DNA of 64,000 nt. It comes from Sphingomonas sp. M1-B02 (GTDB lineage Bacteria; Pseudomonadota; Alphaproteobacteria; Sphingomonadales; Sphingomonadaceae). Below the pieces are notes generated by a model that saw only the letters and a list, made by a program, of their open reading frames with translations, made no database searches and was not told the DNA's origin. The translations under genes and the position numbers were made by a program. Shown here one piece after another: positions 1 to 6,999 of this stretch; the stretch's first letter is position 1; every line of letters starts with the position of its first letter. Where the stretch lies: NCBI RefSeq assembly GCF_026167525.1, contig NZ_CP110679.1, positions 1,778,501 to 1,842,500 on the forward strand, read 5' to 3'.

Positions 1-2
1 AT

Positions 3-1808
3 GCCGACCATCGGCGTCCGCACGCCCGCGGCGGCCAGACCGTCCTTCTCAATGCGCAGCCCCTCTGCGCCGACTGCAATCTCAAGAAAGGCTCCCACAT
101 GCCGCAATTGCGCCCTTGGCAGAATGCCGCACATGACATGGCGATCCGACGCTTCCTCACCTCCGACGATCCGCGCCTCTTCATGGTCAATGCGGCACCC
201 GGGGCCGGCAAGACGCTGCTCAGCTGCGCGATTGCAGCGACCCTCCTCCAGGACGGCGCCATCGACCGCGTCGTCGTGATCGCGCCGCGAAGCGAGGTCG
301 TGAACCAGTGGGCGGCCGACTTCCTCCAGATGACCGGCCGGCCGATGAGTCGTGTGACGGGCCGCGACGAGGACATGCATGCGCTCGGTCTCGACATCTG
401 CGCCACCTGGGCGGCGGTCGCTTCGCGGCAGGACGCCTTCGCGCATCTCTGCACGCAGTCGCGCGTCCTCGTCATCTGCGACGAGCATCATCACGCCGCC
501 GTCGATGCCGCCTGGGGCGAAGGCGCCGACGCGGCCTTCGCCAGAGCCGCGCACGTGCTCATCCTGACGGGCACGCCGCTGCGCTCCGATGGCGGCGAGA
601 CCGTCTGGACGGTGCGCGGCGCCGACGGCTCGGCTGCCCTCCCCGCCGACGCAGTCTATACGCTGACCTACGGCGAGGCCGTCGATCTCGGCTACTGCCG
701 GCCGGTCACGTTCCACCGCCACGAAGGCCGCTTCCGAATCGTCCTCGACGATTCGTCAAGCGCCGATGCCGGTGGCACCGCCCTTCCCGATGGCCTGACC
801 GTGAGCAGCCAGGAAGCAGCACCGATCGCCGACGAGCACCCCGCTGCCCAGGCGCTGCGCCGGGCGCTCGACTTCTACCGCTTGGCTTGCTCGCCACACT
901 ATAATGCCGACGGCACGCCGTCGCAGGAGAGCTTCCAGGCAAGCATGCTGTCCTGCGCCACGGCAGAGCTCGACCGCATTCGGGAGCGCATGCCGAGGGC
1001 CGGTGGCCTCGTCATCGCCCCGACGATCGAAGTTGCCGAATATTTCTCCGACCTGCTGCACGCAATCGAAGGCGAGCGCCCGATGCTCGTCCACTCCAAC
1101 ATGACCGGCGCGGACGGCCGCATCGACGCGTTCCGCCGCTCGACCAAGCGCTGGATCGTATCGGTGGCGATGATCACCGAAGGCGTCGATATCCCGCGGC
1201 TACGCGTCCTCGTATATCTTCCCTCGGCGCTGACCGAACTCGCCTTCCGGCAAGCGGTCGGGCGAGTGGTGCGAAGCGCTGGTCCCGACGACGACAGCCG
1301 CGCCTATGTCGTGATGCCGGCGTTTCACATCCTCGACGCGTTCGCCCAGCGCGTGGAGGAGGAGATGCCGCCGCGCATCGCACGCGAGGAGCGGCCGCCG
1401 ACCAAGCGCTGCAAAAACTGTCGGGCGGAGAACCTCCGCTTCGCGGTGGAATGCGAGAAGTGCGGCGAGCCTTTCCCCATGCCCGTGCCGCGTTTTCAAA
1501 CTTGCGCCAGCTGCGACGAGCTTACGCCGGCTGCGGCCAGCGCATGCCAAGGCTGCGGCACGAAGTTCGAGCAGGCCTATACCGTCACCTTGCGCGAGGC
1601 TCTTCGCGACGGCGCGATTTCGCGCGGCGTGCGCCTCCAAGAAGACGAGCTGGCGGGGCTCGACACCAACGCCGAACGCGTTCGGACGGCCGTCCTGCAA
1701 TCCGGGGACGACGCTCTCATCCGTGTGATGCGTACGGTGCCCGAGGAGTGCCTCGGCCGGCTTCGTCGCATACTTTCGGAGGTCGCGTTTGAAGAAGGCG
1801 CAGGATGA
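3..1808 (+). CDS. HNH nuclease-SF2 (DEAD/DEAH) helicase with C-terminal zinc ribbons, 5' partial
   Basis: The frame is open from base 3, so the true start lies upstream; 601 residues are visible. Residues 2-31 carry the end of an HNH nuclease fold: DH, then HARGG, then an Asn, then LCADCN and KKG. A superfamily 2 helicase follows, with Q-like LRPWQ, Walker A APGAGKT, DEHH Walker B, motif III LTGTPLR, a second RecA lobe and motif VI QAVGRVVRS. Two four-cysteine knuckles (CKNC...CEKC and CASC...CQGC) form C-terminal zinc ribbons. Such fusions are usually annotated as restriction or repair-type DNA translocases. The substrate is unknown, and a defence role is only inferred from the island context. 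An ATG at base 99 lies inside the HNH/helicase linker and would give a nuclease-less protein. Confidence 0.8.
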   Translation, partial: ADHRRPHARGGQTVLLNAQPLCADCNLKKGSHMPQLRPWQNAAHDMAIRRFLTSDDPRLFMVNAAPGAGKTLLSCAIAATLLQDGAIDRVVVIAPRSEVVNQWAADFLQMTGRPMSRVTGRDEDMHALGLDICATWAAVASRQDAFAHLCTQSRVLVICDEHHHAAVDAAWGEGADAAFARAAHVLILTGTPLRSDGGETVWTVRGADGSAALPADAVYTLTYGEAVDLGYCRPVTFHRHEGRFRIVLDDSSSADAGGTALPDGLTVSSQEAAPIADEHPAAQALRRALDFYRLACSPHYNADGTPSQESFQASMLSCATAELDRIRERMPRAGGLVIAPTIEVAEYFSDLLHAIEGERPMLVHSNMTGADGRIDAFRRSTKRWIVSVAMITEGVDIPRLRVLVYLPSALTELAFRQAVGRVVRSAGPDDDSRAYVVMPAFHILDAFAQRVEEEMPPRIAREERPPTKRCKNCRAENLRFAVECEKCGEPFPMPVPRFQTCASCDELTPAAASACQGCGTKFEQAYTVTLREALRDGAISRGVRLQEDELAGLDTNAERVRTAVLQSGDDALIRVMRTVPEECLGRLRRILSEVAFEEGAG

Positions 1809-1876
1809 GGCGATCGATATCATCGGTGCCATGGCCCTGCCCTATCCGCCGGCCAGGCGTTGCAGCGCTTGTCGGG

Positions 1877-2098
1877 TTAGGGGCCGGGCGTTCCACGTTC
1901 GGCCAATACAGGCCTGTCGACCGCCACGAGGTTGAAGCCATCGCGCGTGCCGACGATCGACACTCTTCGCCCAGCCAGCTTCCACGCCCACCTTCCGGCC
2001 TCGACGCGCCAGACACCGCCATCGTCCATACGGAGCACAAGCTGCCGGCCCTCCTCGAGCAGCATGCCTTCCAGCTCGAGGCGGCCACCAAGCGGCAC
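1877..2098 (-). CDS. DUF5818 domain-containing small protein
   Basis: This 73-residue protein starts at a GTG directly after the TGA of the upstream SNase-like gene (TGAGTG junction), which suggests translational coupling. It resembles the small DUF5818 proteins frequent in sphingomonads: a compact, probably all-beta domain with LEEGRQLVLRMDDGG, VWRVEAG and LAGRRVSIVG segments. No catalytic motif is visible and the function of the family is unknown. It sits head-to-head with the HNH-helicase gene across a short gap. Confidence 0.65.
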   Translation of the reverse strand: MPLGGRLELEGMLLEEGRQLVLRMDDGGVWRVEAGRWAWKLAGRRVSIVGTRDGFNLVAVDRPVLAERGTPGP

Positions 2099-2551
2099 TC
2101 AGCGGCACACCGCATCACCACCATAGGCGCGCCAGCGAAGCGCTGTGCCCGAGCGCACCATCGCGCACGACAGGTCGCCGGTCCTAGGGCCCGAGCAGGA
2201 GGCATCGGTTCGCCCTCCCTTGGCGGACCCGTAGGAAATGCAGGACAGGATTCGGCTTCGCACACGGACATGGCCGGTGCGAAGTGCCCCTTTTGCACCG
2301 CCGAGCAACGCGACCAGTTTGTCGCGGGCCACAACGCCCGAGACGTTCGGACATGGATGCCCGCGACTGCAGCCACCATCGACGATCTGGCCGGCGACCC
2401 GTTTGACCTCGCGCGCGGCAATGCCGTGCAGCCGGATCTTGGGGCCTTCGGCGCACAAGATCGGACCGTCGCCGTCCCAGACTGCGGTTGGCGTGCAGGT
2501 GAAGGATGTGCCGGCCGCGACCAGCCAGACAAGCGGTGACAGGAAGATCAT
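2099..2551 (-). CDS. Secreted thermonuclease (SNase)-like protein
   Basis: From the ATG at 2551 the protein is 150 residues and begins with a hydrophobic export segment (MIFLSPLVWLVAAGTSFTC). The SNase-type core follows: WDGDGP, then IRLHGIAARE with the family Arg and Glu, then a cysteine-rich C-terminal half ending in a WRAYGG segment, all typical of the alphaproteobacterial thermonuclease family. A longer frame runs upstream to 2773, but its extra N-terminus is Arg-rich and has no export signal. It is coupled to the DUF5818 gene. Nuclease activity is expected from the family; the biological substrate is unknown. Confidence 0.7.
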   Translation of the reverse strand: MIFLSPLVWLVAAGTSFTCTPTAVWDGDGPILCAEGPKIRLHGIAAREVKRVAGQIVDGGCSRGHPCPNVSGVVARDKLVALLGGAKGALRTGHVRVRSRILSCISYGSAKGGRTDASCSGPRTGDLSCAMVRSGTALRWRAYGGDAVCR

Positions 2552-2646
2552 GCTCAGTGCGGCGCCGCCCCCGCCCGCTCGCTGCCGAAGCACCGTGCTC
2601 GCCACTGGGGCTTGACGCCGCCGACCTCCTTTTGCCTTCTGTCGAA

Positions 2647-3480
2647 ATGACGACGTCACCATCGCCAGGCATCGATGCCGCCGCATATTCGGGCACGATG
2701 CGCCCAATCGAGCCGCTCCTGCGCGGCATGGATCTGGACACGCTTCAGCGCGAGCTCGAGGCGCACGCGACACGTCCGCCGCCTCGTCCCGTCGCCGCAG
2801 CCATGGTCGAGTTCTGGAGCGATTGCGCGGCCTACCTCCATATGTCCTTCATCCATGCCGACCTGGAGCCGCAGCCACCCGTCCGGGGCCGACGGGAGGC
2901 GCTCACTTTGCTCCAAACTCTCGAGCGACATCTGCTCTCTTCGGCTGCTATCGTCGCACGCTTCCGCACGACTGCGGTGCACGCGCGAATGACTGCGGAA
3001 ATCGACCAGATGGAGTTCCACGACGCTGCCACCAGACTCGAACGCGCCATAGCAGCCGCCCACCTGCCGGAGGACCTCGCCCGCGAGGCGGTGCGGCATT
3101 CTGTGCCGCTGCGCGACTATCCTCTGGGCAGCACGACGGTCCTTGGAGACTACCGCCCCGGCGCACTGGTTGCCGGTGCGGAAGCCGCAGCCTCGCTCGC
3201 CCTGGACATCGAGAAGGGCGAACTGTTCCACAAGGACCGATCGGCGGGGCAGCGGTCCGACTGGCTGACGGCGAGGCTGATCTCCTCGGCGGCAGTCCTT
3301 TTTGAGGAAGTCACCGGACGCAAGCCGACTGCCCATATTTCTGAAGGCCGGGACCCGGATCCTTCCCGGTTCCTCGCGTTTCTGCATTCGCTATGGCGAG
3401 AGTTCGCCCGCACCGTCCACGCTCCGTGCCTTCCACCGCCGCCCAAAGTGCGCTTCGTGCAGAAGGCTTTGAAGAAATAG
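2647..3480 (+). CDS. Hypothetical island protein, 277 aa
   Basis: I do not recognise this protein. The ATG at 2647 was chosen because residues encoded further upstream in the same frame are Arg/Pro-rich and overlap the divergent SNase gene. The sequence looks predominantly alpha-helical (many Leu/Ala/Arg heptad-like stretches, for example around REALTLLQTLERHLL), has no signal peptide or transmembrane segment and ends with a Lys-rich tail. Genes on both sides belong to the island, so it is probably an accessory gene of the element. Confidence 0.55.
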   Translation: MTTSPSPGIDAAAYSGTMRPIEPLLRGMDLDTLQRELEAHATRPPPRPVAAAMVEFWSDCAAYLHMSFIHADLEPQPPVRGRREALTLLQTLERHLLSSAAIVARFRTTAVHARMTAEIDQMEFHDAATRLERAIAAAHLPEDLAREAVRHSVPLRDYPLGSTTVLGDYRPGALVAGAEAAASLALDIEKGELFHKDRSAGQRSDWLTARLISSAAVLFEEVTGRKPTAHISEGRDPDPSRFLAFLHSLWREFARTVHAPCLPPPPKVRFVQKALKK

Positions 3481-3645
3481 GCAACGGAGTGCGAGTTTTG
3501 CCCAGCAGCCACGACTAGCGGGCTATGCGTCTGCAGGTAGCCCTGCCCCAGATCGTCCTGAAGTCGCGACGAAGTAGGGAAAGGTAAGCGGGCCTCGAAG
3601 TCGATACACGCATCTTATCCGAGTTCATTCGGAAGGATGTAGCAA

Positions 3646-4104
3646 GTGCGCGACGGCAACGACGACAAGGACCAACCAGCGAGCCTAGGCTCGACGGACG
3701 CCCCGAGCATGTCGGGCGAAGCATTCATCGGGCTAGCGGACGATCTCGCACGAGGTGCCGCGGTTCTGGCCAGGCCCTTCAGCGAGACCGTCGACCGCAT
3801 CGAGCTCTCGGCGAGCACAGGAAGGCCACTGGTGCTTTCCGCCCATCACGCGCTCGCTTTGCTTCACAGCGACATCTTTCTCGAACTCACCAAGCGCAAG
3901 ATCAAGGAGTCGCGGGCTTCATGGAACACTCAGGCATACGTCCGAGCGGACGATTTCAATTCGGGGAGTATCACCTCTGGTACCGGCGCGACCGGGATGA
4001 CTGGGCCATCTGCTGGTACGCCGACGGCAAGACTCACCGTGTCCAGACCGGTATCGGTGGAGGCGATGCGGATAATCCGCCTCAGCAGGCGATCGAAGCG
4101 CTGA
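3646..4104 (+). CDS. Hypothetical protein overlapping the first recombinase
   Basis: This frame of 152 residues begins with a GTG preceded by GGAAGG about nine bases upstream. The first ~95 residues look protein-like (LADDLARGAAVLARPF, SAHHALALLHSDIF, LTKRKIKES). The last ~60 residues overlap the recombinase gene by 184 bases and are Ser/Thr/Gly/Arg-rich, which suggests a non-native tail. The recombinase ATG has its own AAGGAG inside this frame. It may be a short coupled gene whose original stop has been lost. Confidence 0.35.
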   Translation: MRDGNDDKDQPASLGSTDAPSMSGEAFIGLADDLARGAAVLARPFSETVDRIELSASTGRPLVLSAHHALALLHSDIFLELTKRKIKESRASWNTQAYVRADDFNSGSITSGTGATGMTGPSAGTPTARLTVSRPVSVEAMRIIRLSRRSKR

Positions 4105-5315
4105 CCGACCATCACAGGCGGCACGCCTCGCCAAACAAGGGCGGGCCTGCGGCGCCCGAGGTCCTGTTGATCGGGCCGGTCCTCGACCGCTGGCTCCTCG
4201 AGCATGTCTCGGGGCTGGCTGCCCCCCAGCGCTACGCCTGGTCGGTCGTGGCGTGGCAGCGCTTCTTCGACGACCGCGAAAAGAAGGGCGACCTGCGCGC
4301 CCGCACCGTGAGCATCCTCGACGACGATCTCCTCGAGGACTTCCTCGCATTTCGCCAGGCCGAAGGCGTCTGCGCGCCCACGATCGAACGGGACTTCGGC
4401 GCGGTCCGCTCCGCCTTGAACTGGGCCGTCACCAAGCACCTGCTGACGTTCGCGCCCCGGATCCCCAAGGTCGAGGGGCACAAGGTTAAGCGGCAGATCG
4501 AATTCTCGGTGCCGCAGCTGGCCGCGATCTTCGAGTCGGCGGCCAGCATGCCCGACGGAGAGCACCTCTTCCTCTTCATCCTCCTCATGGTCTTCGAGCA
4601 CGCCCGGGGGGAGGCTGTGCTGGAGCTCTACTCGGCACAGATCAAAGGCGACCGGATCCACTTCAACGCCGAAGAGAGGCCCCAGACGAGGAAGCACCGC
4701 GCCATCGTCCCCATAGTGCCCAGCGTGGCTCCCTGGCTTCAAGGCATCGAGGGCAAGGTCGTCATGTACCGGCGGTCGCGCACCCAGGCGGAGATCCAGG
4801 CGGGCAAGGGCACGTTCGAGGAGCGCCAGACCCATCGGCTCCAGCGCTCCTGGCGGACCTGCCTCCTGCGGGCGCATGCCGCGCATCCCGAGCTCGACCT
4901 GGCCCGGCAGGCGACCACGGGCACGGGCGAGCTGCTCTGGCTGCGGCCGCGCAACGCCCGCAACCTGAAGGACCGCGAATGGCGGCCCAAGATGGAAATC
5001 ATGGGTCCGCCCAATGCGTTGCGTCACACCAGCCACACCTGGCTCGAGCGCACGGGCGTACCCCGCGCGCAGATCGAGACGGCGGCCGGACACGAGGCGG
5101 GGGGCGATGGTTCGGGATCGATCTATACGCACGTGAGGCCCGACTATCTCTCGGATTTCGTGGCGGGGATGGAAAAGCTGTTCGACGAACTCGATGCCTA
5201 TACGAGCGCCCACCGGCACCCGAGCGATCCGAAGCACGCGCGCAACCGCACGGTCATCGGAGCTGCGCGGCGCTGGGTATCGCGCGCGTTGGGCGCAGTC
5301 GGCAGGCGCCCGTGA
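3921..5315 (+). CDS. Tyrosine recombinase / integrase (paralogue 1)
   Basis: The protein has 464 residues. The N-terminus carries a short domain (LWYRRDRDDWAICW) shared with the second recombinase in the window. An SAM-like core-binding region follows, then the catalytic domain: box I arginine in EHARGEAVLEL, a basic beta-hairpin around QTRKHRAIVP, box II as NALRH, then AAGHEAG and the tyrosine in SIYTHVRPDY. The usual first His of HxxR is Asn here. The start ATG at 3921 has AAGGAG eleven bases upstream. It is an element integrase, presumably for integration and excision of this island or of an older one stacked beside it. Confidence 0.85.
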   Translation: MEHSGIRPSGRFQFGEYHLWYRRDRDDWAICWYADGKTHRVQTGIGGGDADNPPQQAIEALTDHHRRHASPNKGGPAAPEVLLIGPVLDRWLLEHVSGLAAPQRYAWSVVAWQRFFDDREKKGDLRARTVSILDDDLLEDFLAFRQAEGVCAPTIERDFGAVRSALNWAVTKHLLTFAPRIPKVEGHKVKRQIEFSVPQLAAIFESAASMPDGEHLFLFILLMVFEHARGEAVLELYSAQIKGDRIHFNAEERPQTRKHRAIVPIVPSVAPWLQGIEGKVVMYRRSRTQAEIQAGKGTFEERQTHRLQRSWRTCLLRAHAAHPELDLARQATTGTGELLWLRPRNARNLKDREWRPKMEIMGPPNALRHTSHTWLERTGVPRAQIETAAGHEAGGDGSGSIYTHVRPDYLSDFVAGMEKLFDELDAYTSAHRHPSDPKHARNRTVIGAARRWVSRALGAVGRRP

Positions 5316-5358
5316 GCGGCCGACTCGCCCGCCGCGACGTTCGCCCGGCGTTGCGGAG

Positions 5359-5380
5359 CCCCGCGGTGGATCCCGCGGGG
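5359..5380 (+). terminator. GC-rich hairpin after recombinase 1
   Basis: A perfect 8-bp stem (CCCCGCGG / CCGCGGGG) with a 6-base loop lies 44 bases past the recombinase stop codon. There is no T-tract, so intrinsic termination is uncertain. It may simply insulate the downstream GntR gene. Confidence 0.35.
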
Positions 5381-5514
5381 GATGCGCAGCGGCGCCGGGG
5401 CATTGTCCAGGCGGGCCTGCGGGCTGCGCGTGAAGGAAACGGCCGGCGTCTATCGAGGCACGGTGCCGGCTGCCCTTTGCTTGCGGCGTCGGCGACGCAT
5501 GCTTCCATCTGCGG

Positions 5515-6153
5515 ATGACGGAATTGACATCGAAGCACCCTGATGGCGCACGCGAGCACGCCCGATCCTTTATCGAACGGCGCCTCATCGAGGGCTATTG
5601 GAGCTTCGGTACGCCGATCCCGGCCGTTACCCTGGCCGATGAAATCGGCATGAGCCCCAGCCCGGTTCGCGAGGCGCTCGCGACGCTGCACGGCGAAGGC
5701 GCAATCGAGGTTCGGCACCGCGACGGCTATTCAGTTCCCCGCCTGATGCCGCACGAACTCGCGGACGAATATCATGTGCTCGGCATCCTGGCCGAAGGGG
5801 TCGCACCCCATGTCGTTGCACCTCCCCTTACCGAGGCCGGAGTCCGGGCCGAGCCGCATGCCCGCGCCCGGCGCCTGGTGATGGCAATAGCGACAGCAGC
5901 CGGGTCCAATGTGGCGGCAGCGATATTCGAACGCTCGGCGCTTCGCCTGGTCGGCTATCAGCGCCTCGAGCCCGAGCTGTTCAGCGATTGGGAAGGGGAG
6001 CTGGCTCTTCTCGAGGCACTGCTTGCCGGCGGCGAGAAGGCGCCGCTGCGCGCCGCTCTGCGTCGTTACTATGCCCGGCGCATCAAGGCGGCGGGGATGT
6101 TGTCCAGGCTCGCCGAACAGATTGCGAAAAGAGAGCGGAAAGCATTCGAGTAG
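5515..6153 (+). CDS. GntR-family transcriptional regulator of the lasso cluster
   Basis: This 212-residue protein has an N-terminal winged helix of the GntR/FadR type (PAVTLADEIGMSPSPVREALATLHGEGAIEV, residues about 35-65) and a helical C-terminal region consistent with an FCD-like effector domain. It lies 69 bases upstream of the lasso precursor on the same strand and is probably cotranscribed or autoregulatory. GntR regulators accompany some proteobacterial lasso clusters. The effector is unknown. Confidence 0.85.
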   Translation: MTELTSKHPDGAREHARSFIERRLIEGYWSFGTPIPAVTLADEIGMSPSPVREALATLHGEGAIEVRHRDGYSVPRLMPHELADEYHVLGILAEGVAPHVVAPPLTEAGVRAEPHARARRLVMAIATAAGSNVAAAIFERSALRLVGYQRLEPELFSDWEGELALLEALLAGGEKAPLRAALRRYYARRIKAAGMLSRLAEQIAKRERKAFE

Positions 6154-6180
6154 ATTGCGCGATCGGCCTTTGATGCATGT

Positions 6181-6198
6181 TGCCGCAGTCCCGCGGCA
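6181..6198. promoter_or_regulatory. Dyad just upstream of the lasso precursor
   Basis: TGCCGC and GCGGCA form a perfect 6-bp inverted repeat around a 6-base loop. It lies between the GntR stop and the precursor AAGGAG ribosome binding site (6208-6213). It could be an operator half-site pair for the GntR protein or an RNA stem affecting precursor translation; the sequence cannot decide. Confidence 0.3.
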
Positions 6199-6222
6199 CA
6201 ATGTACCAAGGAGTATTTTGCC

Positions 6223-6345
6223 ATGAACCATACGAACAAGCCGCAGCCGATCGCGCTCGGCAGCGCTCGCCGGCTCACCCGGACCGTCTTCGCCGGCGAC
6301 CGGACCGAGCTCGAGACCCCGATCATGTTTCGCGAGAAGGCGTGA
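6223..6345 (+). CDS. Lasso peptide precursor (A), 40 aa
   Basis: A 40-residue ORF with a strong AAGGAG nine bases upstream precedes the B and C genes, and its TGA overlaps the GTG of B (GTGA). The leader contains PIALGSARRLTR, matching the LG-x-A-x-x-LT-x ending typical of proteobacterial lasso leaders, where Thr is the penultimate leader residue. Cleavage after Arg20 gives a 20-residue core, T21 to A40, starting TVFAGDRTE with Glu at core position 9 for a 9-residue macrolactam and the tail LETPIMFREKA. An alternative cleavage after Val22 (Thr21 at -2) gives a core starting FAGDRTELE, also with Glu9. Either way residue 1 would not be Gly, which is unusual for this group. Confidence 0.8.
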   Translation: MNHTNKPQPIALGSARRLTRTVFAGDRTELETPIMFREKA

Positions 6346-6995
6346 ACGACCAGGCGGAGGTGGCATTGCCGCCTCCGCCGATTCGAGCGCCCGCCATGCT
6401 TCCCCGCTTCCGCATCGCTATCCTGGACGCGTTCCATATTGTCCTCGACATGCAGGACGATCGCTATCTGGCGGTTGCCCGCGACGCGGGCGCCTGCGGC
6501 TTGGCGGACGAAGGGGCGCTGCTTGCCGAAACCTTAGCGGCTTCTAGCGCCGATATCGGATTTGCGGCGTCGCTTCACCCGCGCTTCCAGATGCCCAGGC
6601 GCGATCTCGGCGTCGACCTCGGCGAGCACCCTGCCCTGGTTGACTGGGCGGCGCTGCTCGCCGCGCTGCCGCTCAGCCTTTTCCAGCTTCGTATCGCCCC
6701 GCCCTCCGCCTGGTTCAGGGGCGATGCGAGCGCTCCCTTGCGCCCAATCGGCGAGCTCGTCGCAGCGGCGCGACGTTTCCGTTCGATGCGGCCCTATGTG
6801 CCGGGCGTTCGGCGTTGCCTGCCGCGCTCGCTGCTGCTCCTCTCCTATCTGCGGGTCCTGGGGCTTGATGCGCGCCTCGTCATTGGCGTTCGGCTCTTCC
6901 CCTTCGACGCCCATAGCTGGGTGCAGGCCGGCGACGTCGTCCTCACCGACGACTTGGAACAGCTCTCGGGCTACGCGCCCATCGTAGTGGGCTGA
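6342..6995 (+). CDS. Lasso peptide B protein: fused leader-binding domain and transglutaminase-like protease
   Basis: The 217-residue protein starts at the GTG overlapping the precursor stop. Residues about 20-80 (AILDAFHIVLDMQDDRYLAV) form the N-terminal domain that in proteobacterial B proteins binds the leader. The C-terminal half is the transglutaminase-like cysteine protease, with Cys159 in RRCLPRS, His191 in FDAHSWVQ and Asp203 or 204 in LTDDL. It would cut the leader from the core before cyclisation. The fused B1-B2 layout and its position between precursor and cyclase match MccJ25-type clusters. Confidence 0.9.
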   Translation: MNDQAEVALPPPPIRAPAMLPRFRIAILDAFHIVLDMQDDRYLAVARDAGACGLADEGALLAETLAASSADIGFAASLHPRFQMPRRDLGVDLGEHPALVDWAALLAALPLSLFQLRIAPPSAWFRGDASAPLRPIGELVAAARRFRSMRPYVPGVRRCLPRSLLLLSYLRVLGLDARLVIGVRLFPFDAHSWVQAGDVVLTDDLEQLSGYAPIVVG

Positions 6996-6999
6996 GTGG

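Noticed and set aside
3930..5588. 552-residue frame antisense to recombinase 1
   Set aside because: The + strand frame has intact recombinase motifs. The - strand frame is compositionally biased and runs into the GntR gene.
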